64,000 bases of DNA from Aerophototrophica crusticola (lineage in GTDB: Bacteria; Pseudomonadota; Alphaproteobacteria; Azospirillales; Azospirillaceae). A program made the position numbers and the translations under genes. The stretch is taken from the NCBI GenBank assembly GCA_001939945.1, contig MOEB01000023.1, forward strand, positions 1 through 64,000, given 5' to 3'. How positions within the stretch are numbered: position 1 is the first letter of the stretch; every line of letters begins with the position of its first letter. The notes beneath the pieces were generated by a model. It was not told the origin of the DNA. It was given only the letters and a program-made list of their open reading frames with translations, and made no database searches. Below, in pieces: positions 1 through 8,088 of the stretch.

Positions 1-417
1 GCCGCCGCTGCCCACGGCGCCGCTGGTCCCGACGCCCGTGCCGCCCGCGGCGCCGGCACCGGCCGCGACCTCGTTCTGGCCGGCCAGGATGTTGACCGTG
101 CGCTGCTCCACCACCCCTTGCGCCCGCTCATCCGGGGCGGGTTCGGTGGGGAGGCCGATGTCCTGGCCACCGGCGGTGGGGGTTTCCCGCCCCGGCAGGG
201 CGCCGGCGCCGGCCTGGTCGGTGCCGCCGCTGCCGCCGATGCCGCGGTGGCCCGAGGGGTCGGGCATGCCGCCGGCCCCCGCCGGCTCCCCGCCCCGCAC
301 CGTCTGGGACAGGTCGAAGGGTTCGCCCTTGAAGGGGCTGTCGCGCCGGTCGGTGGGGGCGCCGGTTCCCATGCCGCTTTCCCTGGGGCTGGGCTGGTCG
401 TCCGGTCTGTCGGCCAT
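1..417 (-). CDS. Gly/Pro-rich hypothetical protein (3' end outside window)
   Basis: The reading frame is open from an ATG at 417 down to the window edge, 139 codons with no stop, so the C-terminus is missing. The product begins MADRPDDQPSPRESG and is rich in Gly, Ala, Pro and Asp, with no membrane segment or signal peptide; its visible end is an Ala/Gly/Thr run. A GGGAG ribosome site lies 8 bases before the ATG. It is divergent from the acyl-CoA ligase gene. I recognise no family; the composition suggests a disordered protein. Codon position bias supports this strand over the overlapping plus-strand frames. Confidence 0.6.
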   Translation of the reverse strand, partial: MADRPDDQPSPRESGMGTGAPTDRRDSPFKGEPFDLSQTVRGGEPAGAGGMPDPSGHRGIGGSGGTDQAGAGALPGRETPTAGGQDIGLPTEPAPDERAQGVVEQRTVNILAGQNEVAAGAGAAGGTGVGTSGAVGSGG

Positions 418-606
418 GGCTAGCGCTCCCGCTCCTGTTGTCCGTTCGCTGTCCAACAGGCGGCGGGGGAGAAGCGTCACGGGCGCCTTTCCCGCGCCTC
501 AGGCCTTGTGCCGCCCCGCCCCCTCGGCCACCTTAGGCCCGCGCGGGGCTGCAACGCCCGGGTGAACGGGCCGGTTATCCGCGCTGGACTGCAAGGGGGA
601 AACGCC

Positions 607-2472
607 ATGGCACCAGCCACAGGCCTGCCGGCCACACGCTTCGACGCCGGCTTCGCGGCCTGGACCAGCCTGCCCGGCATGTTCATAGACCAAGCGGCCA
701 AGCTGGGGGACAAGCCCCTGCTGCGGGCCAAGCGCCAGGGGTCGTGGGAGCGACTTTCCTGGCGGGAGGTGCGGGCCCGGGTGGAGGCGGCGGCCCTGGG
801 CCTGGCCGCCCTGGGCGTGAAGCGCGGCGACCGGGTCTGCCTGGTGGCGGAGAACCGGCCGGAATGGCTGGTGGCCGACCTGGCCATCATGGCCCTGGGC
901 GCCATCACCGTGCCCGCCTACACCACCATCGGCACCCCGGACTATGCCCATGTCCTGCGGGACAGCGGGGCGGTGCTGGTCATCGTGTCCGGGCCCGCGC
1001 TGGGGCGGAAGGTCTTCGCGGCGGCCCATGAGGTGCCCACCTGCCGCACCCTGGTCAGCATCGGGGCGAGCAACCTGCCGTCCGACACCAAGCTGGCCGT
1101 GCTGGACTGGGACGGCATGCTGGCCGGCCGCGGCGCCCTGCCGGGGGCGGAGGGGGACGGCGCCACCCTGCTGCCCCCGCCGCCGGACATCCGCGGCACC
1201 ATCGCCGACCTGGCCCTGGATGACCCCGCCTGCATCATCTATACCTCCGGCACCGGCGGCGCGCCCAAGGGGGTTGTGCTGAGCCACCGGGCGGTGCTGG
1301 CCAACTGCCGCGGCGCCGTGGACGTGATTTCCGAGATCGGCATCGGGGACGAGCTGTTCCTGTCCTGCCTGCCCCTGTCCCACGCCTATGAGCATTCCTG
1401 CGGCCAGTTCTTCCCCCTGACCATCGGGGCGGAGATCGCGTATGTGGAGGGCATCGACAAGATCGGCGCCAACCTGCAGGAGGTGAAGCCCAGCATCGTC
1501 ATGGTGGTGCCGCGCCTGTGCGAGGTGGTGCAGCAGCGCATGCTGCGGGAGGTGGAGCGCCAGCCCGCCCTGAACCAGAAGATGTTCCGCCTGGCCCTGG
1601 AGCTAGGGCGGGAGCGGTACAAGCGGGGCGGGCGGCTGCCCCTGCACAAGGTGCCGCTGGACCGGCTGATGACCCGGCTGGTGCGGGAGAAGGTGCAGGC
1701 CAAGCTGGGCGGCCGGATCAAGGGGCTGATTTCCGGCGGGGCCGCCCTGAACCCGGAGGTGGGCATCTTCTTCGCCGCCTTGGGGTTTCCCCTGTTGCAG
1801 GGGTACGGGCAGACGGAAGCCGCACCCCTGATCAGCGTCAACCGCTTCAGCAACCCGCGGCATGAGACGGTGGGACCGCCGGTCCGGGGGTGCGAGGTGC
1901 GGGTGGCGCCGGACGGGGAGCTGCTGGTCCGCGGGCCCAACGTAATGCTGGGATACTGGAACGACCCGGCCAGCACCGAGCGGGCGCTGCATGACGGCTG
2001 GCTGCACACCGGCGACGTGGGGCATGTGGACGAGGGCGGGCGCATCGTCATCACCGACCGGAAGAAGGATTTGCTGGTGACCTCGGGCGGGGACAACGTC
2101 TCCCCCGCCCGCGTCGAGGGCCACCTGACCCTGGAGCCGGAGATCGCCCAGGCGGTGGTCTGCGGCGACCGGAAGCCCTATGTCACCGCCATCCTGGTGC
2201 CGGACGCGGAGATCGCCCGCGAGTGGGCCCAGCGCCGGGGCAAGCCGGAGACCCTGGCGGAGCTGGTCAAGGACCCCGACTTCCGCCGCCTGGTGTCCGA
2301 CGCGGTGGACCGGGCCAACCGCGGCCTGTCGGGGGTGGAGCGCATCCGCAAGTTCACCCTGGTGGCCGACCCCTTCAGCATGGACAACGGCCTGATGACC
2401 CCCACCCTGAAGATCAAGCGCACCCTGGTGCAGGGGGCATACCGGGAGCAGGTAGAGGCGCTGTACGAGTAG
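607..2472 (+). CDS. Long-chain fatty-acid--CoA ligase (AMP-forming)
   Basis: This 621-residue ANL-superfamily adenylating enzyme should activate a fatty acid to acyl-AMP and then acyl-CoA in the cytoplasm. The ATP-binding P-loop YTSGTGGAPKG lies near residue 212, a GYGQTEAAP A5-type motif near residue 400, and the hinge ITDRKKDLLVTSGGDNVSP near 480. Length and the late-inserted long helical segment (residues about 310-350) match the Faa1/FadD15-like long-chain group rather than short acetyl-CoA synthetases. I chose the ATG at 607 because AAGGGGGA lies just upstream and because family similarity begins there; the frame is open further upstream. It stands alone, followed by a palindromic repeat. 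The substrate is not shown by the sequence. Confidence 0.88.
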   Translation: MAPATGLPATRFDAGFAAWTSLPGMFIDQAAKLGDKPLLRAKRQGSWERLSWREVRARVEAAALGLAALGVKRGDRVCLVAENRPEWLVADLAIMALGAITVPAYTTIGTPDYAHVLRDSGAVLVIVSGPALGRKVFAAAHEVPTCRTLVSIGASNLPSDTKLAVLDWDGMLAGRGALPGAEGDGATLLPPPPDIRGTIADLALDDPACIIYTSGTGGAPKGVVLSHRAVLANCRGAVDVISEIGIGDELFLSCLPLSHAYEHSCGQFFPLTIGAEIAYVEGIDKIGANLQEVKPSIVMVVPRLCEVVQQRMLREVERQPALNQKMFRLALELGRERYKRGGRLPLHKVPLDRLMTRLVREKVQAKLGGRIKGLISGGAALNPEVGIFFAALGFPLLQGYGQTEAAPLISVNRFSNPRHETVGPPVRGCEVRVAPDGELLVRGPNVMLGYWNDPASTERALHDGWLHTGDVGHVDEGGRIVITDRKKDLLVTSGGDNVSPARVEGHLTLEPEIAQAVVCGDRKPYVTAILVPDAEIAREWAQRRGKPETLAELVKDPDFRRLVSDAVDRANRGLSGVERIRKFTLVADPFSMDNGLMTPTLKIKRTLVQGAYREQVEALYE

Positions 2473-2508
2473 GGGGCTCTTTCAACCTCACTTCTTCCAG
2501 CTTTTTTG

Positions 2509-2605
2509 CTTCCCCCGCAAAGGCGGGGGTCCACTGTTCCCTTATGGCGGCTGGGACGGGAAGCGGGTCAAAAACTGTGGACCCCCGCCTTCGCGGGGGA
2601 GGCAG
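2509..2605. repeat. Dispersed double-hairpin repeat, copy 1
   Basis: This is about 97 bp whose two ends are each a hairpin (CCCCCGC-aaa-GGCGGGGG and the matching right end), and the ends are also inverted repeats of each other, both reading into a GTCCAC/GTGGAC block. It starts 37 bases after the acyl-CoA ligase stop and lies between two plus-strand genes. Four other copies occur at 4914, 14784, 37581 and 57254. It may act as an mRNA 3' stabiliser or terminator, or be a small non-autonomous mobile element. Confidence 0.85.
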
Positions 2606-2719
2606 TCGGGCCTACGGTGAGCCGATTTCTGCAACGGCACCGGATCACCACTCCACCCGACGGAACCGTCTGCCCCCCTCCGCCTGTTCCCCCAAGCGAG
2701 CTAAACAGAGGGGGCAGGC

Positions 2720-3517
2720 ATGGATGCGGAGGTGGCGAACCGGACCCTGGCGTTCATCCGGGGGGCGTTCCTGCTGGGGTTCGCCTTCGGCGGGTTCTTC
2801 GACGGCATCCTGCTGCACCAGATCCTGCAATGGCACCACCTGCTGAGCGCGGTGGAGGGGGCGCCCTTCGACCGGTTGGAGGCGCAGGTGCTGGCGGACG
2901 GGCTGTTCCATGCCCTGATGTACGTGCTGGCCGCGGTGGGCTTGTGGCAGCTCTGGCGCGGGGCGCGGATGCCGGCGTCGCGCACGGCCCGGCTGGTGGG
3001 CTGGCTGCTGATCGGCTTCGGCGGCTGGCATATCGTGGACGCCATCGCCTTCCACTGGCTGCTGGGCATCCACCACATCCGCATGGACGGGCCGGTTTTC
3101 ATGCTGGACCTGGCCTTCTTCCTGCTGGGCGTGGCCAGCGTGGGCCTGGGCTGGGTGGCCCTGACAAGGGCGCCGCCGGGCGGGGGGATCGAGATGGGCG
3201 GCCTGGTCGGGTTGACGGCCCTGGCCTTCGCCGCCGGCACCCTGGCCGCCCTGCCCCCGGCGGGGGAGCAGACACTGAAGGTGGCCTTCCCCACCGGGAC
3301 CGGCACGGGCCAAGCCTATGTCATGCTGGCCGCCGCCGGGGGCACGCCGGTGGGCGGCGGCGGGGCGGGGGAGCCCTGGCTGGTCCGGGTGCCGGACGGG
3401 AACGCTGTGGCCGTGCTGCGAAAGGCGGGGGCCACGGTCAGCGCGGCGTCACCGTTCAGCTTCGGCTGCTTCGGCAGCCTGGCCGCCGTCACGGGCCTGC
3501 GCGGCGACGCGACGTGA
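2720..3517 (+). CDS. DUF2243 family membrane protein with C-terminal extension
   Basis: The N-terminal half carries the DUF2243 signature GGFFDGILLHQILQWHH (near residue 24) with His residues inside predicted membrane helices, and about four transmembrane segments over residues 12-155. The family is usually about 150-180 residues; this protein has 265. The extra C-terminal 90 or so residues (after a fifth hydrophobic segment) are Gly/Ala-rich with a single Cys near the end, and I cannot assign them. Function is unknown; the membrane His pattern suggests metal or redox chemistry, but that is inference. The ATG has a GAGGGGGCAGG ribosome site. Neighbours give no functional hint. Confidence 0.8.
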   Translation: MDAEVANRTLAFIRGAFLLGFAFGGFFDGILLHQILQWHHLLSAVEGAPFDRLEAQVLADGLFHALMYVLAAVGLWQLWRGARMPASRTARLVGWLLIGFGGWHIVDAIAFHWLLGIHHIRMDGPVFMLDLAFFLLGVASVGLGWVALTRAPPGGGIEMGGLVGLTALAFAAGTLAALPPAGEQTLKVAFPTGTGTGQAYVMLAAAGGTPVGGGGAGEPWLVRVPDGNAVAVLRKAGATVSAASPFSFGCFGSLAAVTGLRGDAT

Positions 3518-3660
3518 GGTGACATAAGGAGACCTTAAGGTGACCAAAGGTGACGCTTAAGGTGACGCGTGTCACATCCCAAGTGATTGGGATGGTTGGG
3601 GAAAACGGCTTAAGGAGACAAAGGTGACCGGGGTCGGTTCATGTCACCTTAAGGGCCGGT
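3518..3660. repeat. Clustered AAGGTGAC/AAGGAGAC direct repeats
   Basis: Immediately after the DUF2243 stop, units AAGGWGAC recur at least five times in the same orientation, with one inverted unit (GTCACCTT) near 3646. The two blocks are separated by a GC-rich 60-base spacer. No open frame with good codon bias covers it. The bases from 3661 to about 3890 hold no feature I can support; a short minus-strand frame there has no ribosome site or recognisable product. Confidence 0.6.
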
Positions 3661-3893
3661 TGCGTCAGGGGTGCTGACCTGTTGACGGCCGGGTGGGGCT
3701 GCTGGCTTGACCATGTCCAAGAACCGGGGCGCCATGGATGGCTCTCGGGTGATGGTGCCAGGATTTAGGAATTTTGTCCAGGAACTGACCTTTCCCTCTC
3801 CCTGGGGCTTGGACATTCACACATTTCTGGACGACGCCAGCTTTCGAAGCCAAATGGGGTGAGCATTTGGAGGATCGGCCTGGTCCTTCGGAG

Positions 3894-4086
3894 AGGTGTG
3901 TGGGGAAAACGGATTTGAACGGATCAGAACGGATTGTAACGGATAGAGTTAATGCTCAGAATACATTCTTCTATTATTGAACAATACTTATCAATCCAGA
4001 ATATTCAGAAATGAGCATTCGTTATTATTCAATAGTATCCGTTCAATCCGTTTTGATCCGTTAAAATCCGTTTTCCAAACACACCT
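3894..4086. repeat. Long inverted repeat with AACGGAT tandem arms
   Basis: Two arms of about 51 bases are imperfect inverted repeats. Each begins AGGTGTGT, then GGAAAACGGAT, then carries four AACGGAT-type units about 10 bases apart. They enclose an AT-rich centre (about 3946-4035) that itself holds shorter inverted repeats (AATGCTCA/TGAGCATT and CTATTATTGA/TATTCAATAG). It lies 34 bases beyond the alkB stop, in the convergent space between DUF2243 and alkB. It has the same architecture, with different arm sequence, as the CACGGA-type repeats elsewhere in the window. Confidence 0.8.
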
Positions 4087-4119
4087 AGCCCCAGGCACCT
4101 CGTTGCCCGATTGGACAGG

Positions 4120-4797
4120 CTAAGCTGTTGATCCAAAAGCTTGTTGGAATTGTGTGAATGCACAAGCTCCCTGGGGAGAGGGGACGGGAGGCGTCACCCT
4201 TCGCAACGTCAGGTTCACCCGCCCACCGCCGGGGACCAGGGTGCTGCTGCCGGGCAGGATGCGGTCGATGCCGTGGTAGGCGTGGCGAGCGGGGCCGGAG
4301 AACAGCATGACGGTGCCGCTGGACACGGTGAAGCTGCGTGTGGGGTCCTTGCGGGTGGCGCCGCCCAGGCGGAAGATCGCCGTGTCGCCGAGGGAGACGT
4401 TCAGGATGGGGGCGTCGGGGTCCTGCTCATCCTCATCCCGATGCAGGCCCAGCTTGGCGGCGGGGCCGCGGTAGAGGTTGACGAGGCAGCATTCAGGGTC
4501 GGCGCGGTAGCCCGCCACCTCCCGCCAGAGGGACAGGAGCGGGTCCGGGATGGGCGGCCAGGGCTGGCCGGTCTTCAGGTGGGTGGGGCTGTAGCGGTAG
4601 CCGGACTTGTCTGCCACCCAGCCCAGGGGGCCGGCGTTGGTCATGTCGATGGAGAAGGGGCGGCCGGAGCCCGGCATGACATAGCGGTCGAAGGGGGCGA
4701 CGGCGGTGATGTCGTCCACCAATGAGAGGAGTTGCGCCTGCGCGGCGCGGTCGAGGTGGTCCGGCAGCAGGGTGAAGCCGTCGATGCCGGTGCGCAT
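4120..4797 (-). CDS. alkB: Alkylated-DNA repair dioxygenase AlkB
   Basis: This 225-residue Fe(II)/2-oxoglutarate dioxygenase should oxidatively demethylate 1-methyladenine and 3-methylcytosine in DNA or RNA. The metal ligands are visible as H119 and D121 (LHRDEDE) and H175 (HAYHG), with the same 56-residue H-to-H spacing as E. coli AlkB. The NLYR motif before the HxD and the C-terminal R-x5-R (near 193 and 199) match the 2-oxoglutarate-binding residues. MPGSGRPFSI and GYRYSPTH match the nucleotide-recognition lid. No Ada or AlkA gene adjoins it. The N-terminus begins close to the expected length. Confidence 0.93.
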   Translation of the reverse strand: MRTGIDGFTLLPDHLDRAAQAQLLSLVDDITAVAPFDRYVMPGSGRPFSIDMTNAGPLGWVADKSGYRYSPTHLKTGQPWPPIPDPLLSLWREVAGYRADPECCLVNLYRGPAAKLGLHRDEDEQDPDAPILNVSLGDTAIFRLGGATRKDPTRSFTVSSGTVMLFSGPARHAYHGIDRILPGSSTLVPGGGRVNLTLRRVTPPVPSPQGACAFTQFQQAFGSTA

Positions 4798-4913
4798 GGG
4801 GTGTCCAATCCTGACTCAAGCACGGATAACGCAGTCCCAGGCACTTCTCGTCTTCCCAAAGGATGTACTGAAGCGCTGAAACAGCAGAAATCCGCCTCCG
4901 ACTCGCCCGATTG

Positions 4914-5010
4914 CCTCCCCTGCGAAAGCAGGGGTCCACGGTTTTTGACCCGATATTCAGCGTTACTGTGGTTAAAGAACTGTGGGCCCCTGCTTTCGCA
5001 GGGGAAACAG
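4914..5010. repeat. Dispersed double-hairpin repeat, copy 2
   Basis: This is the second subtype: the terminal hairpins read CCCCTGCGAAAGCAGGGG instead of CCCCCGCGAAGGCGGGGG, so both stem sides have changed together. It lies between two minus-strand genes (the PH-like membrane protein and alkB), 76 bases beyond the former's stop. Confidence 0.85.
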
Positions 5011-5085
5011 AAAAACCAAAACTCGGATCAACTCTCCAACAATGGGATTTCGCCGAGATGGCGATCTTGGCTCTGCTTCGATTGC

Positions 5086-5586
5086 CTACCCCTTCACCCC
5101 AGGCACGTAGAACCCCAAGGACAGGAAGTTCTCCCTTGTGTCCTCGCTGACCCGCAGGCGGTTCTCGGTGGCGGCCTGGGCGACGCGTTCGGCGATGGTG
5201 TCGAAGCCGTCCAGGGTGCTTTCCAGGGACAGCTTGCGGCCGCCGCCCTTCAGGACCAGGTGCAGCCAGCCGTCCTTCCGGTCCTTCTTGGTGCTGTAGT
5301 ATCTCAGGCTGACGTCACTCAGGTCGGCCCAGCGGATTGACCCGCCCAGGGGGCCTTCCGCCACCAGGCCCGTCTCATCCATCCAGACGCGGGTCATCTG
5401 GCGCTGCACGGTGCGGGCACCGAAGGCGCCGAACAGCAGGGCGGCGGCGGCGCAGGGCACGGCCACGACGGGGTGGGGGATGGTGATGGCGAAGGGGGCC
5501 AGCGTCAGGGCCAGCCCCGCCCCGGCCCGCAGATAATCCGCCTTCAACACGTCGGCGGGGTAACGGCCGGCTGCCATGCCCCTCAT
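5086..5586 (-). CDS. Small membrane protein with PH-like C-terminus
   Basis: This 166-residue protein has two closely spaced hydrophobic segments (about residues 19-60) followed by a soluble beta-rich part, with WMDETGLVAEGPLGGSIRWADLSDV typical in character of bacterial PH-type (YcxB/DUF304-like) membrane proteins. The ATG at 5586 overlaps the stop of the upstream oligopeptidase gene as ATGA, so the two are translationally coupled; a second ATG at 5577 is possible. Function is unknown, and coupling to the peptidase suggests co-expression only. Confidence 0.65.
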   Translation of the reverse strand: MRGMAAGRYPADVLKADYLRAGAGLALTLAPFAITIPHPVVAVPCAAAALLFGAFGARTVQRQMTRVWMDETGLVAEGPLGGSIRWADLSDVSLRYYSTKKDRKDGWLHLVLKGGGRKLSLESTLDGFDTIAERVAQAATENRLRVSEDTRENFLSLGFYVPGVKG

Positions 5587-7817
5587 TCCTTCCCGTGGGC
5601 CTTCAGCAGGAAGGCATAGGACAGCGCCACCTCCTTCAGCTTGTCGAACCGGCCGGTGGAGCCGCCATGGCCGGCGGTCATCTCCGTCCGCAGCAGCAGC
5701 ACGTTGTCGTCGGTCTTCAGGTCGCGCAGCCGGGCCACCCACTTGGCCGGCTCCCAATAAGTGACGCGGTAGTCGTTCAGGCCGGCGGTGACCAGGATGT
5801 GGGGATAGGGCCGCTTGGCCACGTTGTCATAGGGGCTGTAGGCCTTCATGGCCCGGTAGATTTCCGGGTCCGCGGGGTTGCCCCATTCCGGATAATCGCT
5901 GGCGGTCAGGGGCAGGCTTTCGTCCGACAGGGTGTTGATCACGTCCACGAAGGGCACGTGGGCCACGGCGGCCCGCCACATGCCGTCGGACGCCATGTTC
6001 AGCGCCGCCCCCATCAGGGTGCCGCCGGCGCTGCCCCCCTCGATGGAGATGTTGCCGGGGCTGGAATAGCCCTGGGCCACCAGGAACTGGGCCACGTCCA
6101 GGAAATCGTTGAAGGTGTTCAGCTTGTTGGCCAGCCGCCCGGCATCGTGCCAGGGCCGGCCCAGCTCGCTGCCGCCGCGGATATGGGCGATGGCGAAGGC
6201 GAAGCCGCGGTCCAGCAGGCTGATGCGGTTGGTGCTGAAGTTGGGGTCCATGGGGATGCTGTAGGACCCGTAGCCGTACAGGTGCAGCGGGCCCTTGCCG
6301 TCCCGCTTGAAGTCCTTGCGGTAGACGATGCTGACGGGGATGGGCGTGCCGTCCCGCGCCGGGGCCATCAGCCGCTCCGACGTGTAGAGGCTGGGGTCGT
6401 AGCCGCTGGGGATTTCCTGCACCTTGCGGGTAGCCAGGGTGCGGGCCTTCAAATCGTAGTCGAAGGTGGTGGGCGGGGTGACCAGGCTGCTGTAGCGCAG
6501 GCGCACCGTGTCCGTCTCGTACTCCGCGTTGTTCATGCCGGATACGGCGAAGACCGGGTCGGGGAAGGGGATGGTGTGGCTGCCACCGGCCGCGTCACGC
6601 ACCCAGACCTGCTGGGTCCCGTCCTGCCGGCCGAAGATGACCAGCCAGTCCCGCAGGGCCAGGATGCCGGTGAAATAGGTGCGCAGGTCGCCGGGCACCA
6701 CCTCCTGCCAGTTCTTCTCCGACCAGTCGGCGAGCGGCGCCTTGACCAGGCGGAAGTTGGGGTGGGTGTCGTTGGTCAGGATCCACAAATCGTCGCCCTG
6801 GTCGGCGACGCTGTACAGGTGGTCGTCCCGGCGGGGGATGACGACGCGGGGTGCGGCGTCCGGCTGGTCGGCGGGGATCAGGTGCGTCTCGCTCGCCACC
6901 AGGGTGCCGGTGCCCACCTCGATGAAGCGGCCGGACTGGGACTTGCCGATGCCCACCCACCAGGAAGGGTCCTTTTCCTCATAGACCAGGGTGGCGGCGT
7001 CTTGGCCCTTCCCGCGGGGGGTACGGTAGACGAACTTGGGGCGCTGGCTCTCATCCTTCAGCACATAGAACAGGGTGTTGCCGTCGGCCGACCACTCCAC
7101 CCCGCCCGAGGTGCCCGGGATGTCCGGGCCCACCTGCTCCCCCGTCTCCAGGTCCTTGACCCTGAGGGTGAAAAGCTCCGCGCCCGTGTCGTCCACGGTA
7201 TAGGCCAGGTAGCGGCCGTCGGGGCTGGGCTCCGCCACCTCCACGTCCATGAAGGGCTTGCCCTCCGCCAGCTGGTTCACGTCCAGGATGGGCGTCTCCG
7301 CCCCCTCCGGCGCGTCCAGGGGGCGGCGCAGATAGACCGGGTGGTCCTGGCCGGCGGAGAAGCGCACCTGGTACCAGAAGGCGCCGCGGCGGTAGGGCAC
7401 GCCGCTGTCGTCCTGCTTCACCCGTGCCTTCAGCTCCTCGAACAGCTTCTGGCGCAGGCCCTCGCCCTCCGGGCCCAGGACCGTGTCGGTATAGGCGTTC
7501 TCGGCCTTCAGGTAGTCCAGCACCTCCTGGTCGTCCACCTGGGGATAACCCCGGTCCCGCAGCCAGTCATAGGGGTCCACCCGGGTTTCCCCATGGCTGG
7601 TGTGCTCCACGGGGGCCTGCTTGGCGTCCGGCGCGGGCGGGAAGGCGCCCTGGCGGAAGGGGGTGGCGGGCGAGGCCGTGGGGGCGCTGGTCTGCTGCAT
7701 GGCGTTGTCACGCTTCTCCGGCAGGAAGGGGATGATGGCGGCTGCGGCCAATATGGCGATGGCGGCGACCAGCAACAGGGGGGCCCGGCTGCGGCCGGGT
7801 CTTGCTGTCTCAGGCAT
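5583..7817 (-). CDS. ptrB: Oligopeptidase B (prolyl oligopeptidase family, S9A), membrane-anchored or exported
   Basis: This 744-residue serine peptidase should cleave short peptides after basic residues. The N-terminal beta-propeller is followed by an alpha/beta-hydrolase domain. The catalytic triad is visible: Ser596 in GGSAGG, Asp682 in LNDYR, His717 in AGHGG. YGYGSYSIPMDP and HIRGGSELGR are characteristic of oligopeptidase B. Unlike cytoplasmic PtrB of E. coli (686 residues), this one begins with Arg/Pro residues and a hydrophobic segment (about residues 13-30), indicating export or membrane anchoring. It is divergent from the diguanylate cyclase and coupled to the downstream PH-like gene. 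Confidence 0.9.
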   Translation of the reverse strand: MPETARPGRSRAPLLLVAAIAILAAAAIIPFLPEKRDNAMQQTSAPTASPATPFRQGAFPPAPDAKQAPVEHTSHGETRVDPYDWLRDRGYPQVDDQEVLDYLKAENAYTDTVLGPEGEGLRQKLFEELKARVKQDDSGVPYRRGAFWYQVRFSAGQDHPVYLRRPLDAPEGAETPILDVNQLAEGKPFMDVEVAEPSPDGRYLAYTVDDTGAELFTLRVKDLETGEQVGPDIPGTSGGVEWSADGNTLFYVLKDESQRPKFVYRTPRGKGQDAATLVYEEKDPSWWVGIGKSQSGRFIEVGTGTLVASETHLIPADQPDAAPRVVIPRRDDHLYSVADQGDDLWILTNDTHPNFRLVKAPLADWSEKNWQEVVPGDLRTYFTGILALRDWLVIFGRQDGTQQVWVRDAAGGSHTIPFPDPVFAVSGMNNAEYETDTVRLRYSSLVTPPTTFDYDLKARTLATRKVQEIPSGYDPSLYTSERLMAPARDGTPIPVSIVYRKDFKRDGKGPLHLYGYGSYSIPMDPNFSTNRISLLDRGFAFAIAHIRGGSELGRPWHDAGRLANKLNTFNDFLDVAQFLVAQGYSSPGNISIEGGSAGGTLMGAALNMASDGMWRAAVAHVPFVDVINTLSDESLPLTASDYPEWGNPADPEIYRAMKAYSPYDNVAKRPYPHILVTAGLNDYRVTYWEPAKWVARLRDLKTDDNVLLLRTEMTAGHGGSTGRFDKLKEVALSYAFLLKAHGKE

Positions 7818-8088
7818 TCGGTCACGGATTCCGAAAGGTGGGACGTCCCACGACCATAGGGCAGCGGGCGGGGACTGCGCCAGTCCCGGCGGGGGTTAAG
7901 GAAACCCTTCGGACGCATCGGCGGCACGGTCGAAATGTTGGGCATCTCTGTCGAAAGTAGGTATCATGCCGTGCGAAACCCACCGGCGAGCGTCGGTGGG
8001 GTAGTGCGGGCATACCCGGGTTCCTGTCCTCGGCCGACCGGGCCGGACAGGCCGCCCTGGGGGATGGAGCAGGTGCGGGGGCGCGACC

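Noticed and set aside
2506-3522. A 338-codon frame spanning the palindrome and the DUF2243 gene
   Set aside because: It is out of frame with the DUF2243 protein, begins in a repeat and has Gly/Arg-rich shadow composition.
3665-3853. A 62-codon minus-strand gene between the repeats
   Set aside because: No ribosome site, no coding bias and no recognisable product.
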